A DNA stretch of 64,000 bases from JBMFOH01 sp049969715 [NCBI: bacterium] (lineage in GTDB: Bacteria > DUMJ01), in assembly GCA_049969715.1 (NCBI GenBank), contig JBMFOH010000001.1:1-64000 (forward strand), in the 5' to 3' direction. How positions within the stretch are numbered: position 1 is the stretch's first letter; the number at the start of each line of letters is the position of its first letter. The position numbers were made by a program, and so were the translations under genes. Of the stretch, positions 8,892-17,530 are shown in pieces. The notes below the pieces were generated by a model. The model searched no databases. It worked only from the letters and a program-made list of their open reading frames with translations, and had not been told where the DNA came from.

Positions 8892-10267
8892 TTTCCTCTT
8901 TCTATAACTATCACTCTATCATAGTCATTTAACGGTCTACTACTGTAGGTGACTACCCTTTCAAACTGATTTACTCCAGATAAGATCTCTGCTTCATCCT
9001 CTTTTATTCCACCTATCTTTACCTTCCTCTTTCTTACTACCTTTACATTGTCTCTTATTAGCCTTGCCAACTCTCTATCGTCAGGGGTAGATGGAGTAGT
9101 TTCTACTACAAATACGTACGATTCTGTCTCTTCTGGGCTGGGAGGATTTAGATAGTAGAGAGGATTTTCTATATCTTCAGGGGATTCTTGATATATTGCA
9201 GATATTGGTACAACAGTACTCAGTTTTCTTTCCTTTATAAGTATCCTTGCATAGACAGGTATTCCTATCTTTATTTCAGGAGAATACTTATCTATCTTCC
9301 CAACGACCCTTATTCCTGAGCTTCCATTTGACTGTTCAAATCCTTCAGAGATGGATGTAATCCTTGCAGAATATTCTTTGGTAGAGAAAGGGTCTATCTT
9401 AAACCTTATCTCCTGTCCTATGCCTACCTTTGTAATAAGCTTAGGGTCTACCAAGCAGGATACGCTAATACTATCCTCGTCAGCTATAGTAGCTAGAGGT
9501 GTTCCCGGTGAGACTGATTCACCCTTCTGAACGAATACTGATACCACTCTTCCCTTTGTCTTAGACTTTATTTCTAGTTGGCTCTTTAGAAATGCCAATT
9601 TTTCTTGGGTATTTTTTAGAGATTTAAGTGATATATCTATTGTCTTTTTATTTAACTGCATTTCTGTATCTGCTTGTTTTTTTAGAAGGTCATAGTTGGC
9701 TTTCGATGCCTCAAATGTAAGTCTTGCTGATTCCACCTGATCTCTATAGTTTTTGAGGTTCATCTCTGAAATAGCTCCAACCTTAAATAGACTCTCCATC
9801 CTTTTTAGGTCTTCTTCTGCCTTTTTATAAGCCTCTTCGTCTCTTTCTAATGCTATCCTTGCCTGAGAGGTATCTATAGACTCTTTTTTAGCTTTTTCTA
9901 TGTCTAGTCCTATCCTTTCTATATTTAACCTTGCCTCTTCTATCTGAAGATTTATCTCGGGAGAATCTATAAGAAATAATATCTTATTTGTATCTACATA
10001 GTCTCCAATCTTTATATTTACTGCCCTTACATTCCCAGAGACAGTACTTTTTATAGTAGAAGTAATATTGGATTCGATATAGCCTGTGGTAGATATGTCC
10101 TGTATGAATGGCTTTCTTTCCGCCATTGCCACAGTAACCTTTGGGTAGTGTTCAAAATAGCTCTTATTGTATACATAGCCAAGATACGTAATCCATACAA
10201 GGCTTATAATAAGTATTATAATACCTATGCGTCTTCTCAATGTCTCCCTCCAATAAAAATAAACCAT
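8873..10267 (-). CDS. HlyD/MacA-type periplasmic adaptor (membrane fusion protein)
   Basis: 464 aa. N-terminal signal anchor at about 13-32, then a split biotinyl-lipoyl half (GNVRAVNIKIGDYVDTNKILF), a long helical hairpin (about 110-235, heptad-rich), the second lipoyl half (TKGRVVSVFVQKGESVSPGTPLATI) and beta-barrel domains. Such adaptors connect an inner-membrane transporter to an outer-membrane TolC channel. Two TolC-like proteins are encoded at 47.6-50 kb. Here it sits between a short FtsX-like permease and a Yip1 protein, with gene overlaps of 19 and 31 bases. Confidence 0.85.
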   Translation of the reverse strand: MVYFYWRETLRRRIGIIILIISLVWITYLGYVYNKSYFEHYPKVTVAMAERKPFIQDISTTGYIESNITSTIKSTVSGNVRAVNIKIGDYVDTNKILFLIDSPEINLQIEEARLNIERIGLDIEKAKKESIDTSQARIALERDEEAYKKAEEDLKRMESLFKVGAISEMNLKNYRDQVESARLTFEASKANYDLLKKQADTEMQLNKKTIDISLKSLKNTQEKLAFLKSQLEIKSKTKGRVVSVFVQKGESVSPGTPLATIADEDSISVSCLVDPKLITKVGIGQEIRFKIDPFSTKEYSARITSISEGFEQSNGSSGIRVVGKIDKYSPEIKIGIPVYARILIKERKLSTVVPISAIYQESPEDIENPLYYLNPPSPEETESYVFVVETTPSTPDDRELARLIRDNVKVVRKRKVKIGGIKEDEAEILSGVNQFERVVTYSSRPLNDYDRVIVIERGKWLETQ

Positions 10268-10938
10268 AATATTTTGGAACTATTCATCTGATATATTATC
10301 TCTATAACCCTTATCAATCCTAATGATAATATATATAGTCCTAATGTCTTTTTAGGGTCTATCCCTTCTGCTTTAAATGTAGCTACCAGAATAATTATAC
10401 TCCATATGTTACTAATATTTATCTCCCTAATAATCATAAATAAGATATCATTGTTAAGCATATCCCTATTAAGGGGTGAGAAGATTGTTGGTGCAAGTGC
10501 AATATCTAGGTCTTTTAGATCTACAAGTCCGTCAAATCCCTTTGCAAGTAATAGATAGGTAGATATTAGATTTGAAAATAGTATAGGAAGCAAGGAAAGA
10601 GATGAAATAAGTAGTATTTTGTCGTAGTCTATATCCTTTACCCCAACCCTTATCACCTTTGAGATGATGAAGACCTTTACTATGCACCACAGAGGTAGTA
10701 AAAGGAATGCCAATGTAATGACAAGTCTAATAAGGGCTTCTCCTTCAGGAAGTGTTAGAGTTGGACACATTCTTATAATTGACTCTGCCTTTAAGTATAA
10801 GACCTCTCTATGAGATGAGACAGCCATGTTACAGATGCTAGAAATGATTCCAACCAATATTGGGAGAACATACCACCTCTTTAATCTTATCTTTCCCCAC
10901 TCACTGTATGGAGATATGAGGAAGTAAAACCAACTCAT
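10237..10938 (-). CDS. Yip1-family multi-pass membrane protein
   Basis: 233 aa with about five membrane spans. The N-terminus MSWFYFLISPYSEWGKIR resembles the 'P...w..i' opening of Yip1 domains. The family has no settled bacterial role but recurs next to carbohydrate transporters and DUF5696 proteins. A second Yip1-like membrane domain forms the C-terminus of the gene at 12917-14752, so the operon carries two. Overlaps the flanking genes by 31 and 4 bases. Confidence 0.65.
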   Translation of the reverse strand: MSWFYFLISPYSEWGKIRLKRWYVLPILVGIISSICNMAVSSHREVLYLKAESIIRMCPTLTLPEGEALIRLVITLAFLLLPLWCIVKVFIISKVIRVGVKDIDYDKILLISSLSLLPILFSNLISTYLLLAKGFDGLVDLKDLDIALAPTIFSPLNRDMLNNDILFMIIREINISNIWSIIILVATFKAEGIDPKKTLGLYILSLGLIRVIEIIYQMNSSKILWFIFIGGRH

Positions 10939-12941
10939 CTTATTATCCTATAGTCCCATGGTTTGATCCCTTGGTATGTATGTGTAGAGTAATTCACTAT
11001 AATCCTTGTTCCACTCTCATATCGTGTTTCATATATATGTCTTGCCAACTCCTTATGGTCTATAATAAACTGATACTGTAGGTCTCCAGTTTCTCTATTT
11101 ATTAGATTATACTCCCTTTTTATATCATTAATCCAATCACTGAATTTAGAACTGAATAGGCTTTTATAAAATGTATCCCTTATTAGGAGAGGAGATCTGT
11201 AGGTAACCATACTAGAAGGGAGGGCTCCATACTCAAGATTCTTAAGAAATTCATAGTTCCAATCCTTCCTTAGATTCATTGGTGTAAAGTTGTATCTTAC
11301 TATGCCATGTAGAGCTATCTCCCAGAGGGGTATGGTGTCGCCCCCAAAGAATCCACTTGATTCTGATGGGGCATCTATTATATGATTGATCCATTTTATT
11401 CCATAGTCACATCCACCCTCTACCATCCTAGAGCTCTCTATCATATTGGAATAACTCTCACTTGTATCGAATCTAGATTGGGGATGGTTATCATCATAGC
11501 AATCTATTAAACCATAACCTATCTTCCTCAGTTCTATAGAGGTTATTCCCAACGCCTTTGCCTCATTATAGAATCTTTGAAACCTCGATTTGGCAATGCT
11601 AGGGCACATAATAAAGCCATATCGATAGTTATTCTGCTCTACTGGAAGCTTTACAGGATTCTTTAATGTCATCTTTCTATAGAATTCTCTAGAGTTTTGA
11701 TAGATATCAAAGAGGTTTACAGAAAGGCTTATATAGGAACCTGAATTCCTTGCTATATTTATAATATTTTTAAGTCCCTTCCATCCATCAAATGGAGGAA
11801 ATGTGGTTGGGTTAGCCCCTTCAAATCCTGACTTCTCCCATCCAACAAGAATAAAATTTACCTTTATCCCAGAGCTTTGGAGTATATTTAACATTGTCTC
11901 GATGTCTTTAAATGTAGTAAGTTTGATAATAGGATCAAATAGTTCAAATCCTCTCTTTATACCCATAAATACACTAATATCCATCACGTCTGATTTCATC
12001 TGTGGAAAGTCTTTGACCTTTTCCTTCAATGGTTTTACCCCCTCTATATTGAGAAGATAATCCCTGTATGTCTTACCTACCCCTACATAGTTTGCATCTT
12101 TATCTTTTAAAATATAGTATTTTATGCTCTTTTCTTTATTATCTACTCTCTGAGTTATACGTTTCTTCCTATATATATCCTCAAAGACCTTTCTGTAGAA
12201 AAACTTTCCACTCACGGTATAGTAGCCATTCCCTGGGGTTATCTCTTTTACGATACTAGAAAATTCTTTTCCCTCATCTAATATACCAGCGAGACCGAGA
12301 TTATTCTTTATACAGGAAAATACTGGAAGTGTTATTGGGATTCGATTTATGTCAGATTCCTGGGGGGTTAGATCCCCATATACTATTTTCTCTTGGTTAA
12401 CTACAGAGAATACCTTATTAAATGGAATAATCACTCCACACCCGTCAGGAATTACGAGATATCCCTTTTCTCCTACCATACCAGCGTTTAGATAAGGAAG
12501 TACATCGATACTTACAACTGGATGTTCTTTATCTTCTACTATCTCGTTATTTGGAATTTTTACCTCGAAGAGATTCCCTTTGCTTTCAAAAAAACTGGTA
12601 AATTTGAATCCCAGTTCAGGAAAGTTATATGTCACCTTTACTGTATTTCCATCTATTAAATATGTCCTCTTTGCATTGTAAGAAAACACATCATCTACTC
12701 TACCAAGATTTTTATCCCAGAAACTTACCACAAATGTTGACTTTATCCTTGCATCCCAATAGTCATTTACAGATTTCCACCCTATAGGTGTGGATGTAAT
12801 AGTGTATTTCCCATCCCTAATAGTTAATAGGTCATCCTTTACACTGTAATCTATACTTATCATTGCTTCTACAGATGAGGCAAAGATAAATATAGAACAA
12901 AATATTATAATAAGCCTTAGAACCCTACTAATCTGTACCAT
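10935..12941 (-). CDS. DUF5696-type secreted protein, glycosidase-like
   Basis: 668 aa from the ATG at 12941, which follows AGAGGTG and gives a clean signal peptide (MVQISRVLRLIIIFCSIFIF...). An upstream TTG at 12974 is less likely. An N-terminal beta-sandwich carries YLVIPDGCGVIIPFN, the motif I associate with DUF5696 proteins. The middle (about 320-560) reads like a TIM barrel (VNFILVGWEKSGFEG, SIELRKIGYGLIDCYDDN). Such proteins are thought to act on glycans, but activity is unproven. It overlaps the 3' end of the upstream gene by 25 bases. Confidence 0.65.
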   Translation of the reverse strand: MVQISRVLRLIIIFCSIFIFASSVEAMISIDYSVKDDLLTIRDGKYTITSTPIGWKSVNDYWDARIKSTFVVSFWDKNLGRVDDVFSYNAKRTYLIDGNTVKVTYNFPELGFKFTSFFESKGNLFEVKIPNNEIVEDKEHPVVSIDVLPYLNAGMVGEKGYLVIPDGCGVIIPFNKVFSVVNQEKIVYGDLTPQESDINRIPITLPVFSCIKNNLGLAGILDEGKEFSSIVKEITPGNGYYTVSGKFFYRKVFEDIYRKKRITQRVDNKEKSIKYYILKDKDANYVGVGKTYRDYLLNIEGVKPLKEKVKDFPQMKSDVMDISVFMGIKRGFELFDPIIKLTTFKDIETMLNILQSSGIKVNFILVGWEKSGFEGANPTTFPPFDGWKGLKNIINIARNSGSYISLSVNLFDIYQNSREFYRKMTLKNPVKLPVEQNNYRYGFIMCPSIAKSRFQRFYNEAKALGITSIELRKIGYGLIDCYDDNHPQSRFDTSESYSNMIESSRMVEGGCDYGIKWINHIIDAPSESSGFFGGDTIPLWEIALHGIVRYNFTPMNLRKDWNYEFLKNLEYGALPSSMVTYRSPLLIRDTFYKSLFSSKFSDWINDIKREYNLINRETGDLQYQFIIDHKELARHIYETRYESGTRIIVNYSTHTYQGIKPWDYRIIR

Positions 12942-14752
12942 ATTTCGAGATACACCTCTTTTATAAAGGACCAAAGCTCAAGATTCACTCCCTGCAAGAA
13001 TAGAACAATAGCGATACCTACTAATATACCTATTCCAGTTACCAAAAAGATAATTAGGGTTCTTCCTGCTCCAAGTTGTTGAGTAACTTTAACATTTATT
13101 AGAAACAATCCTATACTCCATAGGATAAGTCCCCTCTGTATATAGTCGTAATATATCTTTTCTTGGAATGTTAAGAAATTACTTAGAAGAGCGATAGGAA
13201 ACGAGAGAATGAGGTATGGAACTACGCACATAGCAGTAGTTACCATACATTCCTTCCATGTTCCTAAACCATCAAAGATCTCTCCTACACCGTAGAATGT
13301 AGTGCCAGCTATAAACCACAATCCCGAAAACATAAGGAGTCTTCTAAAGAAGATATAATTGATTCCTTCTGTATTTGGCTGGAATATGTAGTTGACATAT
13401 CTTCTATTCAGTGCGTCTATAAATGCAATAACTAGGATGATAAAAACTCCTAATATTATGGACCTATTCTTTGAAAGTTCCAGTGTTTCTACTGGTTTAT
13501 ACAGCATCTTACCTATGATATTCCTGAATATATATAAGATCTTATCTCCCAGTAAGAAGATTACTAGTAAAAGCACTATCCCTAGTATCCCCCAGAGGAA
13601 TATATATCTATAGAACAGCTCCCTCCTATACAGGATTACAGTATTGGAATATCTTGCTTTATCTTGTGCCAATTTGAACTCTTCTAACGCCTTAGAGTAT
13701 TCCTTCATAGCTAGGTATGTTTCACCAAGCCCTGAATGGATGAAGTTCATATAGTTATTTAGCCTTAATGCCTCATTCCAGAAGAAGATAGCGCTGTCAT
13801 AGTCTCCATCTAGTAATGCTTTATTTGCCTTATCTATTGTTACCATAAGCCTTGATGGATGGAAGAGTTTTACCTCCCCATCATCATACCCTACAGCTAG
13901 GTATCCATCGCTTCTTATTGCTATAGATGTAGCACTATTTCCGACGGAAAAACGTGTGACAAGAGACCCTCTCTTATCATATTTATAGACTATCCCATTT
14001 GATGAATCGAGAACAAATAGATTTTCAAGTTTATCTGTACCAATGCTTAGTATTCTTACATTTACTAAAGGTCCAATCCTCATAACTTCATAGCCCTGAT
14101 AGTTTATCTTCTTTATTATAGAGAGGATTGGTGAGAACCTATCTAATGTAGGCTGAGGGATATTCCCTACAATGTATATATTCCCTAGCGGGTCTATAGA
14201 AAGGGAACTAACCATGTTTAAATCTGAGCTTCCATAATCACTCTTTATAATTGTGCCAACAAATTTCCCCTTAGGCGAGAACACTGAAGCTTCTCCTGTT
14301 CCAGCATTTACTATATATAGATAACCCCTCTCATCTACGGATAGGGTCCTCCTATACGATATATATTCATATGCATTTCCCTCTCCCTCTAAGAGAAATC
14401 TAGAGACTACTTTACCTTTTGGATCTATCTTGGAGACAAGCTTCCCATTAGTTACAGTATAGAGGTTACCCCAAGGGTCTACAGCTATTGTGTCTGCTTC
14501 TGATTCCATCTCTCTAACTAGTACTCCACTAGAAGAGTAGAGTTGTAACTTATTCTCTCTTTTATCTAGGAGGTATAGATTGTTATTATTATCAAATGCA
14601 AGGGCACTAACTTCCATAGGAAGTTTTAGTAGGGGATTCTTGCTAGAGAAGAAACTATCAAGTAAAAAATAATCAGCCTTGGCAATTGTAGATATCGCCA
14701 AGATAAACGATAAGGTAAGTAGGGTGATACATCCTATCTTATTAAATTTCAT
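12917..14752 (-). CDS. NHL beta-propeller / TPR / Yip1-like membrane fusion protein
   Basis: 611 aa. A signal peptide (about 1-26) is followed by at least five NHL-type repeats (ALAFDNNNNLYLLDKRENKLQLY is one) to about 300. A TPR pair follows (about 303-370, DYDSAIFFWNEALRLNN; MKEYSKALEEFKLAQDK). Then comes a membrane domain of six or so spans whose segment FIAGTTFYGVGEIFDGLGTWKE looks like Yip1. The propeller and TPR should face outward. No Shine-Dalgarno precedes the ATG. A TATAAT stands 8 bases upstream, so a leaderless internal transcript is possible besides read-through from the RuBisCO-like gene 18 bases away. Confidence 0.75.
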   Translation of the reverse strand: MKFNKIGCITLLTLSFILAISTIAKADYFLLDSFFSSKNPLLKLPMEVSALAFDNNNNLYLLDKRENKLQLYSSSGVLVREMESEADTIAVDPWGNLYTVTNGKLVSKIDPKGKVVSRFLLEGEGNAYEYISYRRTLSVDERGYLYIVNAGTGEASVFSPKGKFVGTIIKSDYGSSDLNMVSSLSIDPLGNIYIVGNIPQPTLDRFSPILSIIKKINYQGYEVMRIGPLVNVRILSIGTDKLENLFVLDSSNGIVYKYDKRGSLVTRFSVGNSATSIAIRSDGYLAVGYDDGEVKLFHPSRLMVTIDKANKALLDGDYDSAIFFWNEALRLNNYMNFIHSGLGETYLAMKEYSKALEEFKLAQDKARYSNTVILYRRELFYRYIFLWGILGIVLLLVIFLLGDKILYIFRNIIGKMLYKPVETLELSKNRSIILGVFIILVIAFIDALNRRYVNYIFQPNTEGINYIFFRRLLMFSGLWFIAGTTFYGVGEIFDGLGTWKECMVTTAMCVVPYLILSFPIALLSNFLTFQEKIYYDYIQRGLILWSIGLFLINVKVTQQLGAGRTLIIFLVTGIGILVGIAIVLFLQGVNLELWSFIKEVYLEIWYRLVGF

Positions 14753-14760
14753 AGTTATAA

Positions 14761-14766
14761 ATTATA
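14761..14766 (-). promoter_or_regulatory. Possible -10 box giving a leaderless start for the NHL gene
   Basis: TATAAT (minus strand, 14766 to 14761) lies 8 bases ahead of the ATG at 14752, so transcription would begin at or next to the start codon. The -35 position (TATTAA at 17 bp) is poor. There is no ribosome-binding site, which favours this reading over simple coupling. Confidence 0.3.
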
Positions 14767-14769
14767 CTA

Positions 14770-16194
14770 CTATTCGAGTGCTCTTAATAGAGGATAAGCC
14801 TCTGGTAAATCTTTTATGTATTCTTTCATTTCTGAAATCTCTACTATCCCTTTATAGGCAAGTTTTACAGCAAGCTTAAGGGCTTCTATCCCAGCCTTGA
14901 TTCCATCAGGATGATGATAGATCGATGTTCCAGCTAGAAACATCCTTCCATCAGCTCCGAAGACCTTTATGTTATACCCGATGTTTTTTGCGCTTAGACC
15001 TCCAGCAATAACCAGTGTCATCCCATTGTTCCCTTCAAGTTCTTCCTCCTTTAATCTCTCTATTATTGAAAACTTTTCCTCATCAGTAGGTCTTATATAA
15101 CCTCTCAAGGCTGGAAGTTGCATAAATGCTACTCCAGAGAGGGCAGCTAACAGATATACTGTTTTAGGGTCCTCACCAAAGGAGTAATTTGGATCACCTG
15201 CATATCTATTCATTCCAGCAGTATGCGCATATATTGGAACCTTATACTGTTCTCCCATCCTATAGATCTCTTTGATACTTAGGAAATCGCCTGCAAAGTG
15301 AGGAGAGAACATCAATGCATTTGCTCCACAATCAACTGCTACTTTGGCATACTCTAGGATCTTAAATGGACTTACTGTAATATGAGGTGCAAATATGACC
15401 CTCTTTTTCGTTGGACTTGGGCTGAAGGAAAGGTCAAAACCATTATCTTCTAGACCCTTTACTGTAAGTTTTACATAGGTTTCTAACTCCTTTATAGTAA
15501 GATGTAGGTTTTCATCTGACTTAATAAATGATGCTCCAGCTAAGGCTGACTCCACTACACTTTTAGCAAAAAGATCAGGGGGAAGCCACTTAGGCTTTAC
15601 GATAGTACCTATTATCGGTTCCTCTCTATCTATATTTAGATACTCTCTAATCCTTCTGTGCGGCCATACCTGTCCTAGAAATCTTTTCTTAAGGGTTTCT
15701 GGAAATCTATAGTCTATGACCCTTGCAGTATAGTCACTGAATGCATTGAATGGCTCACTGGATGTTGCCATCCTCAATTGAATTAGAGGCGTATCATCTT
15801 TATTAAAAAATTCTAATGGTGTAGCAATGGTTACTATGGCTGCCTCTAAAGATTCCTCATTGTTTGTTCCCAACAGTTTTACTTCTTTTAGCCAAGACAT
15901 ATGACTATCATACTCTGGCGGCTTCTCTCCCTTTTCTTGCCAGGCTTCTGTTGTCCCATGTATGAGCATCATCTCTATGGCTCTTTCTATCCCGGTAAAT
16001 TCATTATCCTTCATCCTACTTGCAACATAGTACTTTGTTTCTACAGCTTCTCCTCTGTAGGTCCTTTCGCTATTTACCTTCTCTAGGATCCTTGTCTCTA
16101 TGTCCTTTCTATCTAAAAACTCTCTTCCTATGTATGGGTGTTCAGGGACCCTCTTTAAGAGCCTTCCTGTCCCTACAATGTTCTCGCTCTTCAT
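14770..16194 (-). CDS. RuBisCO-like protein (form IV or other non-canonical RuBisCO)
   Basis: 474 aa in the RuBisCO large-subunit fold. The strand-1 motif GTIVKPKWLPP (K200, K202) matches the KPK of RuBisCO. GASFIKSDENLH carries the carbamylated lysine and metal ligands (K225, D227, E228). H324 matches the active-site histidine in YAHTAGMNR, and AGGLS (about 397-401) and AGTSIYHHPDG (421-431) match the phosphate-binding loops. Loop 6, normally GKLEG, reads QLPALRGYI and lacks the catalytic lysine, and the R after H324 is replaced. It should therefore enolise a related substrate rather than fix CO2. AGGAGG precedes the ATG. The next gene of the envelope/transport cluster starts 18 bases after its stop. 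Confidence 0.85.
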   Translation of the reverse strand: MKSENIVGTGRLLKRVPEHPYIGREFLDRKDIETRILEKVNSERTYRGEAVETKYYVASRMKDNEFTGIERAIEMMLIHGTTEAWQEKGEKPPEYDSHMSWLKEVKLLGTNNEESLEAAIVTIATPLEFFNKDDTPLIQLRMATSSEPFNAFSDYTARVIDYRFPETLKKRFLGQVWPHRRIREYLNIDREEPIIGTIVKPKWLPPDLFAKSVVESALAGASFIKSDENLHLTIKELETYVKLTVKGLEDNGFDLSFSPSPTKKRVIFAPHITVSPFKILEYAKVAVDCGANALMFSPHFAGDFLSIKEIYRMGEQYKVPIYAHTAGMNRYAGDPNYSFGEDPKTVYLLAALSGVAFMQLPALRGYIRPTDEEKFSIIERLKEEELEGNNGMTLVIAGGLSAKNIGYNIKVFGADGRMFLAGTSIYHHPDGIKAGIEALKLAVKLAYKGIVEISEMKEYIKDLPEAYPLLRALE

Positions 16195-16231
16195 AAATTC
16201 CTCCTAGTCTTAATGTAGTTCTCTAGGTAAT

Positions 16232-16285
16232 ATTTTATCACAGAAAGGTGGAATGGTTGACTCCCAAAACAAATTGTGATAAAAT
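16232..16285. promoter_or_regulatory. Divergent promoter region with mirrored -10 boxes
   Basis: Plus strand: TTGACT (16257-16262), 17 bp, TAAAAT (16280-16285), a good promoter for the aldo/keto reductase gene. The sequence TGTGATAAAAT at 16275-16285 is repeated as an exact inverted copy at 16232-16242. The copy puts a TAAAAT -10 on the minus strand for the RuBisCO-like gene, with a weak -35 (TCAACC). The 11-bp arms could also be a symmetric operator controlling both genes. Confidence 0.6.
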
Positions 16286-16338
16286 GTGCTGAAACGTAGA
16301 AAAACGAAATCTTCTATTCCTTATAAAGGAGGGCTAAT

Positions 16339-17481
16339 ATGCAGTATAGAAAATTTGGTAGTACCGATTTCAAGGTCTCAGCTTTGGGCTTTGGTGCAAT
16401 GAGACTTCCTATTATAGGAGGAGACGAGTCAAAGATAGATGAGGCTTTGGCTATTAAAATGATAAGATACGCCATAGATAATGGAGTAAATTATGTGGAT
16501 ACTGCCTATGGGTATCATAGGGGAAACAGTGAGATTGTCGTAGGAAAGGCTTTAAAAGATGGATATAGAGAAAAGACTAAGTTAGCAACAAAACTCCCAG
16601 TTTGGCTTGTAAACGCAAGAGAAGATATGGATAGACTCTTAAATGAACAGTTAAGGAAGTTAGATACAGATCATATAGATTTTTATCTCCTCCATGCCCT
16701 TAATAAGGACTCCTGGGATAAGGTGTATAATCTAGGGGTCCTAGATTGGGCTGAAGGTGTAATAAAAAAGGGACTTATAAGATATATAGGATTCTCATTC
16801 CATGATGACCTAGATACATTTAAAAGGATAGTAGATACCTACAATTGGACATTCTGTCAGATACAGTATAACTATATGGATATCTATACACAGGCTGGAC
16901 AGGAAGGGTTAAAGTACGCTGCTAATAAGGGTATAGCGGTAGTAATTATGGAACCACTAAGAGGAGGAAGATTAGCCAATCCTCCAGAAAGGGTCCTAGA
17001 TGTATTTAATAGTGCCAGTATAAAGAGATCTCCAGTAGCATGGGCTCTCCTTTGGCTTTGGAATCAGCCAGAGGTTTCTACTGTATTAAGTGGGATGAGC
17101 ACATTTGAACAGGTAAAAGAGAATGTAGAGATTGCATCTCTGTCAGGGATAAATATCTTTAGCGATCAGGAACTCCAACTAATACAAAGGGTGAGGGATA
17201 CCTATCTTGGTATAAAGGCTATAGATTGTACACAATGTAGCTACTGTATGCCTTGTCCAAATGGGGTAGATATACCTAGAAATTTCGCCCTTTATAACGA
17301 AGGAGTTAGATATAATGATTTTGGTGGACCAAGATGGCAGTATCTAAACGGCCTAAAACCAGAGGAGAGGGCAAGTAGCTGCATAAAGTGTGGAGAGTGT
17401 GAGCCAAAGTGCCCTCAGGGTCTTCCTATTAGAGACCTTTTAGATATGGTAAAATCAAAGTTTGAAGAGGCTACTACATAA
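16339..17481 (+). CDS. Aldo/keto reductase with C-terminal 4Fe-4S domain
   Basis: 380 aa. TIM-barrel aldo/keto reductase with the D-Y-K-H tetrad at D54, Y59, K85 and H119 (NYVDTAYGYH, ATKLP, YLLHAL). The C-terminal part (about 290-370) carries CTQCSYCMPCPNGVDIP and CIKCGECEPKCPQ, which could ligate one or two 4Fe-4S clusters. Ferredoxin-like AKRs of this kind are frequent in anaerobes. The substrate is unknown. AAAGGAGG precedes the ATG. Divergent from the RuBisCO-like gene with a shared, symmetric promoter region, which hints at a common pathway. Confidence 0.92.
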   Translation: MQYRKFGSTDFKVSALGFGAMRLPIIGGDESKIDEALAIKMIRYAIDNGVNYVDTAYGYHRGNSEIVVGKALKDGYREKTKLATKLPVWLVNAREDMDRLLNEQLRKLDTDHIDFYLLHALNKDSWDKVYNLGVLDWAEGVIKKGLIRYIGFSFHDDLDTFKRIVDTYNWTFCQIQYNYMDIYTQAGQEGLKYAANKGIAVVIMEPLRGGRLANPPERVLDVFNSASIKRSPVAWALLWLWNQPEVSTVLSGMSTFEQVKENVEIASLSGINIFSDQELQLIQRVRDTYLGIKAIDCTQCSYCMPCPNGVDIPRNFALYNEGVRYNDFGGPRWQYLNGLKPEERASSCIKCGECEPKCPQGLPIRDLLDMVKSKFEEATT

Positions 17482-17496
17482 GAAATTTTAGAGATC

Positions 17497-17530
17497 AAGG
17501 GCTCCTTTTAGGAGCCCTTTTTATCTTTTT
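17497..17530 (+). terminator. Rho-independent terminator after the aldo/keto reductase
   Basis: Perfect 10-bp stem AAGGGCTCCT (17497-17506) / AGGAGCCCTT (17510-17519) with a TTT loop, then a T-rich tail to 17530. It ends 10 bases into the intergenic space before the stop of the convergent osmC-like gene; the stem may serve both strands. Confidence 0.9.

Noticed and set aside
14770-16194. True CO2-fixing RuBisCO
   Set aside because: The loop-6 lysine (GKLEG) is missing, the arginine after H324 is replaced, and no phosphoribulokinase/isomerase partner for RuBP is visible.
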